From NCBI GenBank assembly GCA_965372405.1, contig CBDVCE010000016.1:1-64000 (forward strand): DNA of 64,000 nucleotides, written 5' to 3'. Under the pieces are notes generated by a model, which saw only the letters and a program-made list of their open reading frames with translations, searched no databases and had not been told where the DNA came from. Positions 18,305 through 27,665 of this stretch are shown here, one piece after another. The stretch's first letter is position 1, and the number at the start of each line of letters is the position of its first letter. The position numbers and the translations under genes are program-made. Source of the stretch: Sunxiuqinia sp965372405 (GTDB lineage: Bacteria > Bacteroidota > Bacteroidia > Bacteroidales > Prolixibacteraceae).

Positions 18305-19657
18305 TTATACTTTAAAAGGCTCTCGCATTTCTCGAACAAACCACTTGTTGGCATCAGGATCATTCATTACCTCCCCTTTTATAGGGTTCCATGTAATTTT
18401 CCTGCCTGTACGAATTGCAATATTTCCCATATGGCTAATGCAGTCTGACATGACAGCTTCATCGTAAGGATTAGTTTCTTCAATTGTTCCTTTAATGACA
18501 TCAATAAAATATTGTCCAATACGATAAGCATCACTTTTCAAATTACCATTCTTATCCCTCAATTGGTCAAATTGTTTTTGTATCTCTGGAATATTTGATT
18601 CAGCGCTTCCCCTTCCAACAGAAATCCAGCCTTTACTTCCAAAGAATGTAGTAGAATTGCCATCTTTAACTTTCCTGTAATGCCAAATATCTTTTTCTTT
18701 AGCCACTCCAGTTTCCACAAATCTCATTTTCAATCCAGATTTAAATTCAAATTGAAGATCCCATGAGTTGATGTTATTATACAGTCCTCCAGGTGCGAAG
18801 TATGCACCAGTTCCTTCACACGTATATTCACAATTCATTAAATCTTTTACTCCCCAAACCATAATATCAAGTGGGTGTGCACCCCATCCGCCCAAAAATC
18901 CAATGCTATAATCCCACTGAAACCAGGAACCTTGATTTGTCACGCGTTCAGGGCAATAAGGATTCATGGGTGCTGGTCCAGACCATCTTTCATAATCAAA
19001 CCCATCAGGCACGGCGGCTATATTACATTGAGGCGATTTCGTTTCACCCCCACCAGGAGCCCAAACATCCACACGATCAATTTCACCAATCTTTCCTTCT
19101 TTTATCAATCCAATTGCTAATTGCATATGACTCAATGCTCGCTGCTGAGTTCCGTAATGGAAACGCAAATCATTCTTCTTCAATTCTTTATCAAGTATTT
19201 TGAAATTTGGATAACTCAACCCAAGTGGTTTTGCAAGCATAACATGTTTACCTGCTCTGGCTGCTTTTATTGCCGCTGGCACATGCCAATGATCGGGAGT
19301 AGTAATATTAACGGCATCAATATCGCTTCTATCCAAAAGCTCATCCATGTCAAGATATGGTTTACACTCCGGTGCATTAATTCCTTTCTCTTTATAGGTT
19401 CTGTTCACATATTGTGATGTGCCCAATCTGCGTTCAAAAAAAGTATCACAAGTTGCCACATTATATGCTCCATCTACATTCATAAACCAACTTTTCAACG
19501 CAGCACTACCCATGCTGCCCACTCCAATATGACCTACCAGAATGCGATCATTCGCACCTTTGGCACATGATGGTAAAATAGTGGGAGCAACAATTACACC
19601 CCCAGTAATTAATGCAGAATTCCTTAAAAAATTTCTTCTTGATAAATTATTCTTCAT
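18305..19657 (-). CDS. Tat-exported Gfo/Idh/MocA oxidoreductase with variant motif
   Basis: A 450-residue paralogue of the neighbouring oxidoreductase. The N-terminus SRRNFLR followed by a lipobox LPSC indicates Tat export and lipidation. The Rossmann segment HIGVGSMGSAAL is intact. The usual EKP motif reads AKP here (MLAKPLGL), so the Glu is lost while the Lys and Pro remain. The C-terminal half has GGWGAHPLDIMVWG. It lies 2 bp downstream of the ThuA-PmoA gene, so the two are co-transcribed. Inferred role: oxidation or reduction of a glycoside in the periplasm; substrate unknown. Confidence 0.92.
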   Translation of the reverse strand: MKNNLSRRNFLRNSALITGGVIVAPTILPSCAKGANDRILVGHIGVGSMGSAALKSWFMNVDGAYNVATCDTFFERRLGTSQYVNRTYKEKGINAPECKPYLDMDELLDRSDIDAVNITTPDHWHVPAAIKAARAGKHVMLAKPLGLSYPNFKILDKELKKNDLRFHYGTQQRALSHMQLAIGLIKEGKIGEIDRVDVWAPGGGETKSPQCNIAAVPDGFDYERWSGPAPMNPYCPERVTNQGSWFQWDYSIGFLGGWGAHPLDIMVWGVKDLMNCEYTCEGTGAYFAPGGLYNNINSWDLQFEFKSGLKMRFVETGVAKEKDIWHYRKVKDGNSTTFFGSKGWISVGRGSAESNIPEIQKQFDQLRDKNGNLKSDAYRIGQYFIDVIKGTIEETNPYDEAVMSDCISHMGNIAIRTGRKITWNPIKGEVMNDPDANKWFVREMREPFKV

Positions 19658-19659
19658 CG

Positions 19660-21315
19660 TTATTTGTTTTTAAAATTTTCCCAATTAAGCTTAATTAATT
19701 GCTGATCTACTTGAGTTGGACTTACCAACAACCGATATTTCAAATGTACTTGCTCTCCTTTTCTTAGTGTTAGTTTTGAATCAAAGAGCATTGCCAGACT
19801 GAAATAATAGAATGGATGATTTGTTGATGTAGTTATATACCACTTGTTCGGATGATGTAAATTTTGTGGATGATCAAAAATGGTAACAGATACATTTTGA
19901 CCTTTTAGGTCTTTCATATCATATGTGATCCATTTTGATGCCTTACCGTGCAACTCTCCATTTTCAAAATTATCATTTACAGCTTTTACATCCCATAGGT
20001 TTTTATTTAGTCGAGCAGAAAAACCGGCATAACCTCCAAATGATTTACCATTTGGCTCATGTGCCAAAGGAGTTCGGTCAAGAGTTACTTCATCGACTAA
20101 GACTGTAAAAACAGATTCCCAATCCATAAAGTAATTGCCATTTTCATCAGGTGAAGATATGTGAATTGACCGTTTCTCTTTTAATAAATCATCCTTCCCA
20201 AGAGCATGATAAGCAATCTCTAATTTGAAATCAGCTTCAAAGTCATCATTCACAGAATAATCAACCGACTTAAGTTTGGTAATACCTTCTGATTTACCAG
20301 TCTTACGATCTTCCTCCCAATAATTCACTCCATTGATATACTTCCATGAAAACCAAACCGCTCTGTGCCATGGGTGATCTTCAGGTCGCAGCCAAGTCAG
20401 CTCAGTACCATCCACAGTTGACAAAGGATGAAAATAAGGTTTACCTTCAACTTTATTAAAATTATATTGCCATACTATCTGATCATTGATTTGCAAAGCC
20501 AACGAATTTTTCTTCTTCTCCCACTTCAGTAATTGGCCGTTTTTAGTATCAATTTCTTTAAGTTCTACTGGAATTTCCTGAGTTACTTTTCCTCTTGCAG
20601 CCCACTCAGCACCTCTCAAAAGTAAAGTCTGAAATCCAAGATTTTTCATCACCTTCTCATCATGACCCAAAACCAAATAAAACGAACGACCTTTCCCATA
20701 TTTCCTTTCAAAAATTACGGGTTCCATTTCCTCGCTACCATTATTATCATCAGGAGCAAAAGCTTCAGCCAAAATATTGCAGGTTTTGAAATTATCCATA
20801 CCTACCCACAATTCATCTCTTATCCAAAAGTTGCTCATCCCTTTTGTAACGGGATGATTTACACCACTTATTTGCACTTCAAAGGGTGCTACTTTCCCAT
20901 GCTTTGTATTTGCCCCCCAGGTTGCCCCGGCTAACTTCTGATATTCTGGCCAATCATAATTCGCTGCAGATGCTGCGTGCACAAAGACAAAACCACCTCC
21001 TTTTTCTACAAATTGAAGCACTGCTTTTTTTGTTGCTTTGCCCCAAGCACAGTTCCCTCCATTTTGTAGATTATTCCAATTACTCAAGATAACCTTAAAT
21101 CGTTTTAAACTTTTATTATTAAGTGTGTCAGGCTTTTCAGTAACTGTAGTTTTAAACAGACCACTTTCATCCAAAATAGATTTTAATACTGGGGTTGTTT
21201 TTTCCCAATTGTGATTGTTATTACCACTAATTAGTAACAGATTGATTTTCTCCTGGGCAAGTACAATATTTACCAGAATCAAAAAGCAAAATAAGAAAGT
21301 TGTTACTCGTTTCAT
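19660..21315 (-). CDS. ThuA-like and PmoA (DUF6807) two-domain protein
   Basis: About 551 residues, starting at 21315 (MKRVTTFLF then a hydrophobic signal peptide ending near VLAQ). This start is 13 bp after the stop of the upstream gene; a longer start at 21360 would overlap it. Residues ~20-245 form a ThuA-like (trehalose-utilisation, glutamine-amidotransferase fold) domain with LLISGNNNHNWEKT and GGFVFVHAA. Residues ~260-550 are a PmoA/DUF6807 domain with HPWHRAVWFSW and GYAGFSARL. ThuA proteins are linked to metabolism of 3-keto-disaccharides; DUF6807 has no settled function. The protein is probably periplasmic. Confidence 0.88.
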   Translation of the reverse strand: MKRVTTFLFCFLILVNIVLAQEKINLLLISGNNNHNWEKTTPVLKSILDESGLFKTTVTEKPDTLNNKSLKRFKVILSNWNNLQNGGNCAWGKATKKAVLQFVEKGGGFVFVHAASAANYDWPEYQKLAGATWGANTKHGKVAPFEVQISGVNHPVTKGMSNFWIRDELWVGMDNFKTCNILAEAFAPDDNNGSEEMEPVIFERKYGKGRSFYLVLGHDEKVMKNLGFQTLLLRGAEWAARGKVTQEIPVELKEIDTKNGQLLKWEKKKNSLALQINDQIVWQYNFNKVEGKPYFHPLSTVDGTELTWLRPEDHPWHRAVWFSWKYINGVNYWEEDRKTGKSEGITKLKSVDYSVNDDFEADFKLEIAYHALGKDDLLKEKRSIHISSPDENGNYFMDWESVFTVLVDEVTLDRTPLAHEPNGKSFGGYAGFSARLNKNLWDVKAVNDNFENGELHGKASKWITYDMKDLKGQNVSVTIFDHPQNLHHPNKWYITTSTNHPFYYFSLAMLFDSKLTLRKGEQVHLKYRLLVSPTQVDQQLIKLNWENFKNK

Positions 21316-21328
21316 CTTAAACATTAAA

Positions 21329-22177
21329 TTATTCTGCACCAAGCTTTTTAAGATATTCAAAGCTTTTCAAGACAGCTTCCTCTCCAGCTATTTCCAATGT
21401 TGAATAACCGTCAAAACCTACATTTACCAGAGCTTTATAGATTGCTTCAATATCAATTACGCCATCACCAAGGGCAATAAGCGACATGCCGCATCCAAAT
21501 TCAGTTCCTCTCTTTTCAATCATTTCTGCAGGAAGATCTTTCCAATGAACATGCTCTATTTTTGAACCAAACTTTTCAATCATCTCTAGAGACTCGCCTC
21601 CTCCAAGCCAAAGATTTCCGGTATCTAAATTAATCCCCAATGCATCCGAATTACACTTATCAAGAACTTCACCCATTAAATCTACAGAATCTGAAACATG
21701 CCCATGAGGTTCAATTAATATTTTCACACCATAATCTTCTGCAAACTTTAACGGTTCATAAAGTTTCTCTGCAATTGTAAAAACGGCTTCAGCATCAGAA
21801 AGCGACTTGCCGAAATCAGTTTTCGGGTCTCCTTCAGAAGTAATAACATGTTTTACTCCAATTGCCCCTGCAAGTTTCACCGCCTTAATTATTTGAGAAG
21901 TACCATAACGTGAAGGGGCAGTGGGATCAAGCAAATTGGCATGCGCACAAACGCTGGAAAGCTCAAGCCCCCGCCTTTCAAACATGCGTTTTATATCAAA
22001 AGGATTGGCATCCAGACTAGCCAAAGCAGTAAAACCATACTCAGCTCCCAGGCAAGCACCATCCGAATTATCAGTAAGATCACCACAACTAAAGCCCATT
22101 TGTTTAATCTGATCTAGCTGAGTTTCGAGTGTACTAAAAGGACTTATTAATGCAAAACATCCAACTTTTATAGCCAT
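21329..22177 (-). CDS. Sugar phosphate isomerase/epimerase (TIM barrel)
   Basis: A 282-residue AP-endonuclease-2-fold TIM-barrel protein of the sugar isomerase/epimerase group. Metal-ligand-type segments are visible: IEPHGHVSDS near residue 153, NLDTGNLW near 183, HVHWKD near 210 and LEIAGEE near 267. It lacks a signal peptide. Relatives beside Gfo/Idh and DUF1080 genes in Bacteroidota act on keto-sugars or keto-glycosides. It is the first gene of the minus-strand cluster, divergent from an AraC regulator 114 bp away. Confidence 0.9.
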   Translation of the reverse strand: MAIKVGCFALISPFSTLETQLDQIKQMGFSCGDLTDNSDGACLGAEYGFTALASLDANPFDIKRMFERRGLELSSVCAHANLLDPTAPSRYGTSQIIKAVKLAGAIGVKHVITSEGDPKTDFGKSLSDAEAVFTIAEKLYEPLKFAEDYGVKILIEPHGHVSDSVDLMGEVLDKCNSDALGINLDTGNLWLGGGESLEMIEKFGSKIEHVHWKDLPAEMIEKRGTEFGCGMSLIALGDGVIDIEAIYKALVNVGFDGYSTLEIAGEEAVLKSFEYLKKLGAE

Positions 22178-22214
22178 CGTTTAAGTTTTATTGATATTAG
22201 AAAAATTCACATCA

Positions 22215-22222
22215 CAAAAATA
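22215..22222 (-). promoter_or_regulatory. -7 box of the minus-strand carbohydrate cluster
   Basis: The minus strand reads TATTTTTG (TAnnTTTG) 38 bp before the isomerase start, inside the 114-bp region shared with the divergent AraC gene. The AraC binding site is not identified. Confidence 0.35.
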
Positions 22223-22291
22223 GATTTTAGTTTCTGAAAAATATTTCATTATTTCACACTGTGTAATTTTACAACTCATAAAAACCTACTA

Positions 22292-23305
22292 ATGAGAACC
22301 AATATTTCTTATATTGAAAATGATGGCGGAATTCACAATCCCGATTCATGCACTCCTTTAGAGACAGCTTGGCAGGAAAAAGAGATTGAACTACATACGC
22401 TTGCCAGAGACACTTATCCGGGAACTCGCCTGGAAGATGATGAATTGAGCAATGTTAAAAGTGTTGGCTACTGGAATGCAAAAACAACACAGAAATGGGG
22501 ATTAGATTTTCACCGTAATGAAGGAATTGAGATTTGCCTGTTGGAATCTGGCTCATTGGATTTTGATTTGAATAATAAAACATATCAGTTAACTCCAAAC
22601 ACACTTACAATCACTCGTCCCTGGATTCCGCACAGATTAGGAAGTCCACTTATCAGTCCAAGTAAACTTCATTGGTTTATTATTGATGTAGATGTGCGGC
22701 AGCCGCATCAGGAATGGAGATGGCCTGATTGGATCATCTTAAAAAAAGAAGACCTGGCCGAACTTACTGACATTTTACGAAGAAATGAACAACCGGTTTG
22801 GAAGGTTGGGCAATCAATAAAAGACTGTTTTGTACAAATTGGAAAACTCATAAAGCACAACGACCGAAAATTTCTGGATTCAAAAATTAAGATACTTATT
22901 AATGAATTATTTATTCAGCTTCTGGAACTGTTCACGCATGAAAAGCCAGAGCTAAGTGACTCATTAATTCAAAGTAAACGAAGTGTTGAAATTTTTCTTG
23001 GTAATCTCGATGAAATGTTGATAGAGCAATGGACGCTTGCTGACATGGCGAATTACTGTGGGCTTGGAACCACGCAGTTTTCAAAGTATTTCCATGAAAT
23101 CACGAACTCAACACCAGCCAACTACTTAAGTCAACTTCGGATTAAGAAAGCTCAAGAATTAATAATTACTGAAAAGCATAAAACAATAACTGAAATTGCA
23201 TATGAGTGTGGCTTTTCATCAAATCAATATTTCACCCAGGTTTTTAAAAAGTTTTATAATACTTCACCTCAAAAGTTTAGAGAGAATGAATTTCATAACA
23301 AATAG
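22292..23305 (+). CDS. AraC-family transcriptional regulator
   Basis: A 337-residue one-component regulator. The N-terminal half is a cupin-like sensing domain (about 70-140, with FHRNEGIEICLLESG and a TRPWIPHRLG strand). The C-terminal ~100 residues hold two HTH motifs (WTLADMANYCGLGTTQFSKYF near 247-267; ITEIAYECGFSSNQYFTQVF near 297-316). It is divergent from the isomerase/ThuA/Gfo-Idh cluster and is the likely sugar-responsive regulator of it. It overlaps the next gene by 20 bp. Confidence 0.93.
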   Translation: MRTNISYIENDGGIHNPDSCTPLETAWQEKEIELHTLARDTYPGTRLEDDELSNVKSVGYWNAKTTQKWGLDFHRNEGIEICLLESGSLDFDLNNKTYQLTPNTLTITRPWIPHRLGSPLISPSKLHWFIIDVDVRQPHQEWRWPDWIILKKEDLAELTDILRRNEQPVWKVGQSIKDCFVQIGKLIKHNDRKFLDSKIKILINELFIQLLELFTHEKPELSDSLIQSKRSVEIFLGNLDEMLIEQWTLADMANYCGLGTTQFSKYFHEITNSTPANYLSQLRIKKAQELIITEKHKTITEIAYECGFSSNQYFTQVFKKFYNTSPQKFRENEFHNK

Positions 23306-24209
23306 ATTTCTAAAAAATGCTTCCTTTATTTGGCTTCTATTCACCGCATTTGGATTAAATGCACAAACCCGAGATTATTCAGATTGGACAGATTATGGAA
23401 GTGTTCATGTGAGTAAGTGGCTAATGATTGCCCCCGGCAAACTTGGGGCCAATGCCCTACCCGTTCCACGCATGAACTATGGGACATTGCAAAATCAACA
23501 TTCATTGGAAATTGGTACTGACATTCATCTGATGACTGGAGATCAGGGATACAATAGCTATTTCAACCTGAAATGGAATATTGCACCTGAAAAAGTGTTA
23601 GTTGAAATTTGGGGAAATCCAACAGAAACCTTTAAGATGACCAACAAGGTTAGAGATGAACGACAAATATATTACGATGATGAAGGTTGGATTACTCACC
23701 AGGGAGATCTATGGATCAGCACTTATTTGCAACTTTTGAAAGATCACCCAAAATTACCTGACATAGTACTAAACTACAGCATGAGCCTAACGACTGGAAT
23801 CGTCACTCACGGACGTTACATCGATGCACCAATCAGCTTTATGTATTTATCATCTGGGAAAAGCATTCAACTAAAAAATTTCATTTTTGACGAAATTCGT
23901 ATCGCTGGAATGTTTGGCTGGTATATTTGGCAAACCAATAAAGTTGAAATGGCTCAGGACGAAGGCCCTCTTACTGAAATAGGCTTAAAACTGAAAAGAA
24001 ATAAGTTCTCCATAGCACAAGAAGTTGCTGGCTATTTGGGCTATGATGCCTACGAATTTATTGGACAATCTGGCTATAACGATCCAATCATTTACAGGAG
24101 CAGAATAGAATATCAAGCTGAAAAAGTACTCTTAAAAGCCGAATACCAAACCGGCATTAAAGATTATTCATACCAAACATTCCGGCTTAGCGGGACTGTA
24201 TATTTTTAA
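23286..24209 (+). CDS. Hypothetical exported protein, probable outer-membrane type
   Basis: The chosen start at 23286 gives 308 residues and a clear signal peptide (MNFITNRFLK, hydrophobic core, cleavage after GLNA). The earlier in-frame ATG at 23196 lies deep in the AraC gene and would spoil the signal. The rest alternates polar and hydrophobic residues, ends in VYF, and resembles an outer-membrane beta-barrel. I do not recognise a family. It overlaps the AraC gene by 20 bp, so it is co-expressed with the regulator. Confidence 0.75.
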   Translation: MNFITNRFLKNASFIWLLFTAFGLNAQTRDYSDWTDYGSVHVSKWLMIAPGKLGANALPVPRMNYGTLQNQHSLEIGTDIHLMTGDQGYNSYFNLKWNIAPEKVLVEIWGNPTETFKMTNKVRDERQIYYDDEGWITHQGDLWISTYLQLLKDHPKLPDIVLNYSMSLTTGIVTHGRYIDAPISFMYLSSGKSIQLKNFIFDEIRIAGMFGWYIWQTNKVEMAQDEGPLTEIGLKLKRNKFSIAQEVAGYLGYDAYEFIGQSGYNDPIIYRSRIEYQAEKVLLKAEYQTGIKDYSYQTFRLSGTVYF

Positions 24210-24255
24210 TCACACAATCTTTTCCTATTTTCGGACTAACTACAATAAAAATACC

Positions 24256-25611
24256 ATGCACATACATTTTATAGCAATTGGAGGCAGCGCGATGCACAAC
24301 CTTGCCATTGCACTACATAAAAAAGGTTTTAAAGTTACAGGAAGTGATGATGAAGTTTTTGAACCTTCACGTAGCAGACTCGATTCTCACAATCTTTTGC
24401 CTGAAACAATGGGCTGGCATCCAGAGTTATTGACTACAAACATTGAAGCTGTAATACTTGGGATGCATGCCCGTCCGGATAATCCAGAGTTATTAAAAGC
24501 TCAAGAGCTAGGTTTAAAAATCTATTCTTATCCAGAATATCTTTATGAGCAAACCAAAACTAAAAAGCGGGTTGTAATTGGTGGAAGTCATGGAAAAACA
24601 ACAATCACCTCCATGATTATGCATGTTTTGAAATACCATGAGCTCAACTTTGATTACATGGTAGGAGCAAAAATAGAGGGTTTTGACACCATGGTTTCTT
24701 TATCAGAAGAAGCTGAGATTGCTATTTTTGAGGGCGATGAATATTTATCATCCCCCATTGACCGCCGTCCAAAATTTCATTTGTACCATCCACATATAGC
24801 CTTGATTAGTGGAATCGCATGGGATCATATTAATGTATTTCCAACCTTTGAGAAATATGTAGATCAATTTCAAATATTTGCAGATAAAATTGAAGAAAAT
24901 GGCACATTGATTTATTTTGATGAAGACGAGCATTTACAAAAGATCTCAAAACAAGTTAGACCAGACATCAAACAAATAACTTATCACAAACATGATTCGT
25001 TAGTTAATGATGGCACTAGCTATTTGAGATTTGAAGATCGGCAAATTAGGTTACAGGTTTTTGGGAAACACAACCTGGAAAATATATCCGGAGCCAAATT
25101 GATATGCAATGAAATTGGAATCTCTGATGCGCAATTTTATCAGGCAATGACTCAATTTAAAGGAGCGGCAAGACGACTTGAAACACTTTCGACAAATGAG
25201 AAATGCACTGTTTTTTATGACTTTGCCCATTCACCTTCAAAACTTAAAGCAACCACCGAAGCAGTAAAATCACAATTCACAAACCGCGAACTCGTTGCTG
25301 TAATGGAATTACACACTTTTAGTTCACTTAAGAAAGATTTCCTTCCTCAATATGAAAGCTGCATGAATGCGGCCGATCAGGCTTTTGTCTTTTTTGATCC
25401 AAAAACCATTGAACACAAACAACTTGAACCAATCACCAGAGAAGACGTAAAATCAGCTTTTGGAAATGAAAAATTGGAAGTTTTCACAGACTCCAATCTC
25501 TTATTTGAAAAAATAAAAGCAATTAACTGGATCGATAAAAACCTATTAATCATGAGTTCTGGTAACTTTTCGGGGCAAGATTTAAAAAAGATTGCTATTG
25601 AAATTACTTGA
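24256..25611 (+). CDS. mpl: UDP-N-acetylmuramate:L-Ala-D-Glu-mDAP ligase (peptidoglycan recycling)
   Basis: A 451-residue Mur-ligase family enzyme that attaches recycled murein tripeptide to UDP-MurNAc in the cytoplasm. Visible are the N-terminal Rossmann-like IAIGGSAMHNLA, the ATP-binding P-loop GSHGKTT (near residues 114-120), the EGDEY segment, DHINVFPT and DFAHSPSK. The features and length fit Mpl rather than MurC (the N-terminal HFIAIGGSAM and early GSDDEVFEPSRSRL are Mpl-like). It is a single gene, unrelated to its catabolic neighbours. Confidence 0.88.
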   Translation: MHIHFIAIGGSAMHNLAIALHKKGFKVTGSDDEVFEPSRSRLDSHNLLPETMGWHPELLTTNIEAVILGMHARPDNPELLKAQELGLKIYSYPEYLYEQTKTKKRVVIGGSHGKTTITSMIMHVLKYHELNFDYMVGAKIEGFDTMVSLSEEAEIAIFEGDEYLSSPIDRRPKFHLYHPHIALISGIAWDHINVFPTFEKYVDQFQIFADKIEENGTLIYFDEDEHLQKISKQVRPDIKQITYHKHDSLVNDGTSYLRFEDRQIRLQVFGKHNLENISGAKLICNEIGISDAQFYQAMTQFKGAARRLETLSTNEKCTVFYDFAHSPSKLKATTEAVKSQFTNRELVAVMELHTFSSLKKDFLPQYESCMNAADQAFVFFDPKTIEHKQLEPITREDVKSAFGNEKLEVFTDSNLLFEKIKAINWIDKNLLIMSSGNFSGQDLKKIAIEIT

Positions 25612-25674
25612 AATAAAATTCATATCGAAAATTAAAAACAAGTAGTACTCACACTAAAACACACTGAACGAGAA

Positions 25675-26373
25675 CTAAATCCTGACTTTTTTAGAATACT
25701 TATAGTACAATAAAACAAAGCCTAAACAAAAGATAAAAGGGAAAGAAAACTCAAAGTAACGATATACATCATGAAATAGATGACTCCTACCTTGAATCTC
25801 AAAAAATCGAATGAAACGGGTTAGGAGAATATTAAGTCCCCCTAAAACAATAGCAATCGTTAAAAATACAATTGCAATTATAGGTTTTAACCGCACACCT
25901 TCGATAAAAGCAATAATCTTCTTCCCAAAGAAGAAAACATAAATAAAAAATAAACTCAGAATCAATTGAACGATTAAAAGTATGTCATTAATCTTTTCAC
26001 AAACTGCATAACCATTTAGTTTATGTGCTAACGAATAGAGGAAATATGACATTGTTGAAAATCTTAGGAAATAATAAAGGATATAATAGCCTAATACGCC
26101 AGATAGAATTATTAATGATCTTCTCATCTGAATAAATGAATTATTGGCTTCTGAATAATCATCACCCCATTCCGAAGAATCACCTAATCTTTTAGAAGCA
26201 ATTAAAAAAGCTTCTTCATCATTTAATCCAATCCCTTTTAAATCATCAATTATATCTAACAAATGACTTTTGAGCTCTTCTGTATCTGAATTAATCACCG
26301 AAGGTTCAAGCTCTATACTTTCTACCCAACGAGCAACTTCAATCTGCGAATTAAACTCAATATCTTTTTTCAT
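25675..26373 (-). CDS. PadR-associated membrane protein 2
   Basis: A 232-residue protein with a cytoplasmic N-terminal helical domain (residues 1-75; SHLLDIIDDLKGIGLNDEEA) like the HAAS/permease-prefix domains usually found next to PadR regulators. Four TM helices follow (about 90-110, 130-150, 163-187 and 208-225). It is a paralogue of the next gene upstream (26397) with the same layout. Function is unknown; it is probably controlled by the PadR repressor as the last gene of the operon. Confidence 0.75.
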   Translation of the reverse strand: MKKDIEFNSQIEVARWVESIELEPSVINSDTEELKSHLLDIIDDLKGIGLNDEEAFLIASKRLGDSSEWGDDYSEANNSFIQMRRSLIILSGVLGYYILYYFLRFSTMSYFLYSLAHKLNGYAVCEKINDILLIVQLILSLFFIYVFFFGKKIIAFIEGVRLKPIIAIVFLTIAIVLGGLNILLTRFIRFFEIQGRSHLFHDVYRYFEFSFPFIFCLGFVLLYYKYSKKVRI

Positions 26374-26396
26374 TTAGACCTTCTGCTTCTTAATTT

Positions 26397-27101
26397 TTAT
26401 TTGCCAACTCTCTTGTAATATATAGCATATATCGCAACAAAAGCTATGCAAATCAATAATGGAAAACTATACAGAAATATAATTTCAGCATTCCAATATC
26501 GAGTCAAACTATATCTATCATGTCTTATGTACCACTTTACTACTGGCAAAAGACTCACATCTAATATTGCAAAGAAAATGGTTGAAAGAAGCATCAACAG
26601 TGCATGCTTCGATCTAATTTTTATCTTCTCAATAAAAGAAATCGTTTTATTTTCAAGAAAATATATCCTTACAAAGAATAAAAAAAGTATGAATTGAATT
26701 GTAAAAAAATATCGATTATACCAGCCGGTTGCAGCCTCGCCATTGATGTCAAAATACAAGAAAATACACAAGAGACCTCGTGCAGTTGATTTAGTAAAGA
26801 AATACAAAAGATAATAAGCTAATATTCCTCCTAATATATTTAATGACCTACCAATTCGTAGTTTCTCTTCTTTCTTTTCAGTTGAATCATTTCGGAAACC
26901 ATACTTTTCACTCAACCTTCTTGAAGCAATAAAGAAAGCTTCTGGCTCCTCCAATCCAGACTGGATTAAATCACTATACATCTCCTGTAAATGACTTTTT
27001 AACTCCCCAGTATTCGATTTTTTCACTGAAGGTTTCAATTCTATTTGGCATACCCAACTCTCAAGCTGTTCATCCAAATTGAATTCAACATACTTTTCCA
27101 T
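26397..27101 (-). CDS. PadR-associated membrane protein 1
   Basis: A 234-residue paralogue of the protein at 25675: an N-terminal helical domain (SHLQEMYSDLIQSGLEEPEA near residues 33-52; ASRRLSEKYG), then four TM helices. It lies 11 bp downstream of the PadR gene, so it is in one transcription unit with it. No catalytic motif is seen. The paired paralogues could form a heteromeric membrane complex, but this is speculation. Confidence 0.75.
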   Translation of the reverse strand: MEKYVEFNLDEQLESWVCQIELKPSVKKSNTGELKSHLQEMYSDLIQSGLEEPEAFFIASRRLSEKYGFRNDSTEKKEEKLRIGRSLNILGGILAYYLLYFFTKSTARGLLCIFLYFDINGEAATGWYNRYFFTIQFILFLFFVRIYFLENKTISFIEKIKIRSKHALLMLLSTIFFAILDVSLLPVVKWYIRHDRYSLTRYWNAEIIFLYSFPLLICIAFVAIYAIYYKRVGK

Positions 27102-27112
27102 TGAACAAGCTT

Positions 27113-27448
27113 TCAGGATTCGAGATTCCAGAGTTTACCAAATAATGAATGTACAAGAGTCCACTCCTGCATGTTTTGTTCAAGCTGCTTCTTGCCATCA
27201 GCCAACAATGTGTAATACTTTCTGGGCCTTTGATTTTCTTCAACTTTCCAATACGATTTAATCATTCCATTATTCTCCAATTTCTTTAAAACCGGATAAA
27301 TGCTAGCTTCTTTCCATTTAATTTTCCCTTCAGTAATCTCTTTTACCTTCTGCACAATCTCATACCCATAATTATCTCCATTTTTTAAAACAGACAAAAT
27401 GATAGGGATTGCAGATGCTCCAATTAACTCTTTTGAAATATCTTTCAT
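27113..27448 (-). CDS. PadR-family transcriptional regulator
   Basis: A 111-residue winged-helix repressor of the PadR family. The pattern is typical: an N-terminal helix, ILSVLKNGDNYGYEIVQKV, KEASIYPVLKKLENNGMIKSYW with the recognition helix, RKYYTLLADGKKQL wing and a C-terminal dimerisation helix. It is first in an operon with two HAAS-type membrane proteins, a common arrangement in which PadR controls its own operon. Confidence 0.92.
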   Translation of the reverse strand: MKDISKELIGASAIPIILSVLKNGDNYGYEIVQKVKEITEGKIKWKEASIYPVLKKLENNGMIKSYWKVEENQRPRKYYTLLADGKKQLEQNMQEWTLVHSLFGKLWNLES

Positions 27449-27665
27449 ATATCAATTTTTTACAAATATACAGAAGTCAACTATATAGCTCAAATATTAT
27501 AAATGTAATCTTTGAAACTTATCGAATAATAAAATACAATTGAACTTCACTATTTCTTAAAAATGGAACTCACCCTATTATATAAGAGTTTTTGTATTTT
27601 CACGGGCAAATTGTTTTAGTTTGCCAGTGTCCTTTTAAAGGAAAATGATTAAATATCTATCTGAA

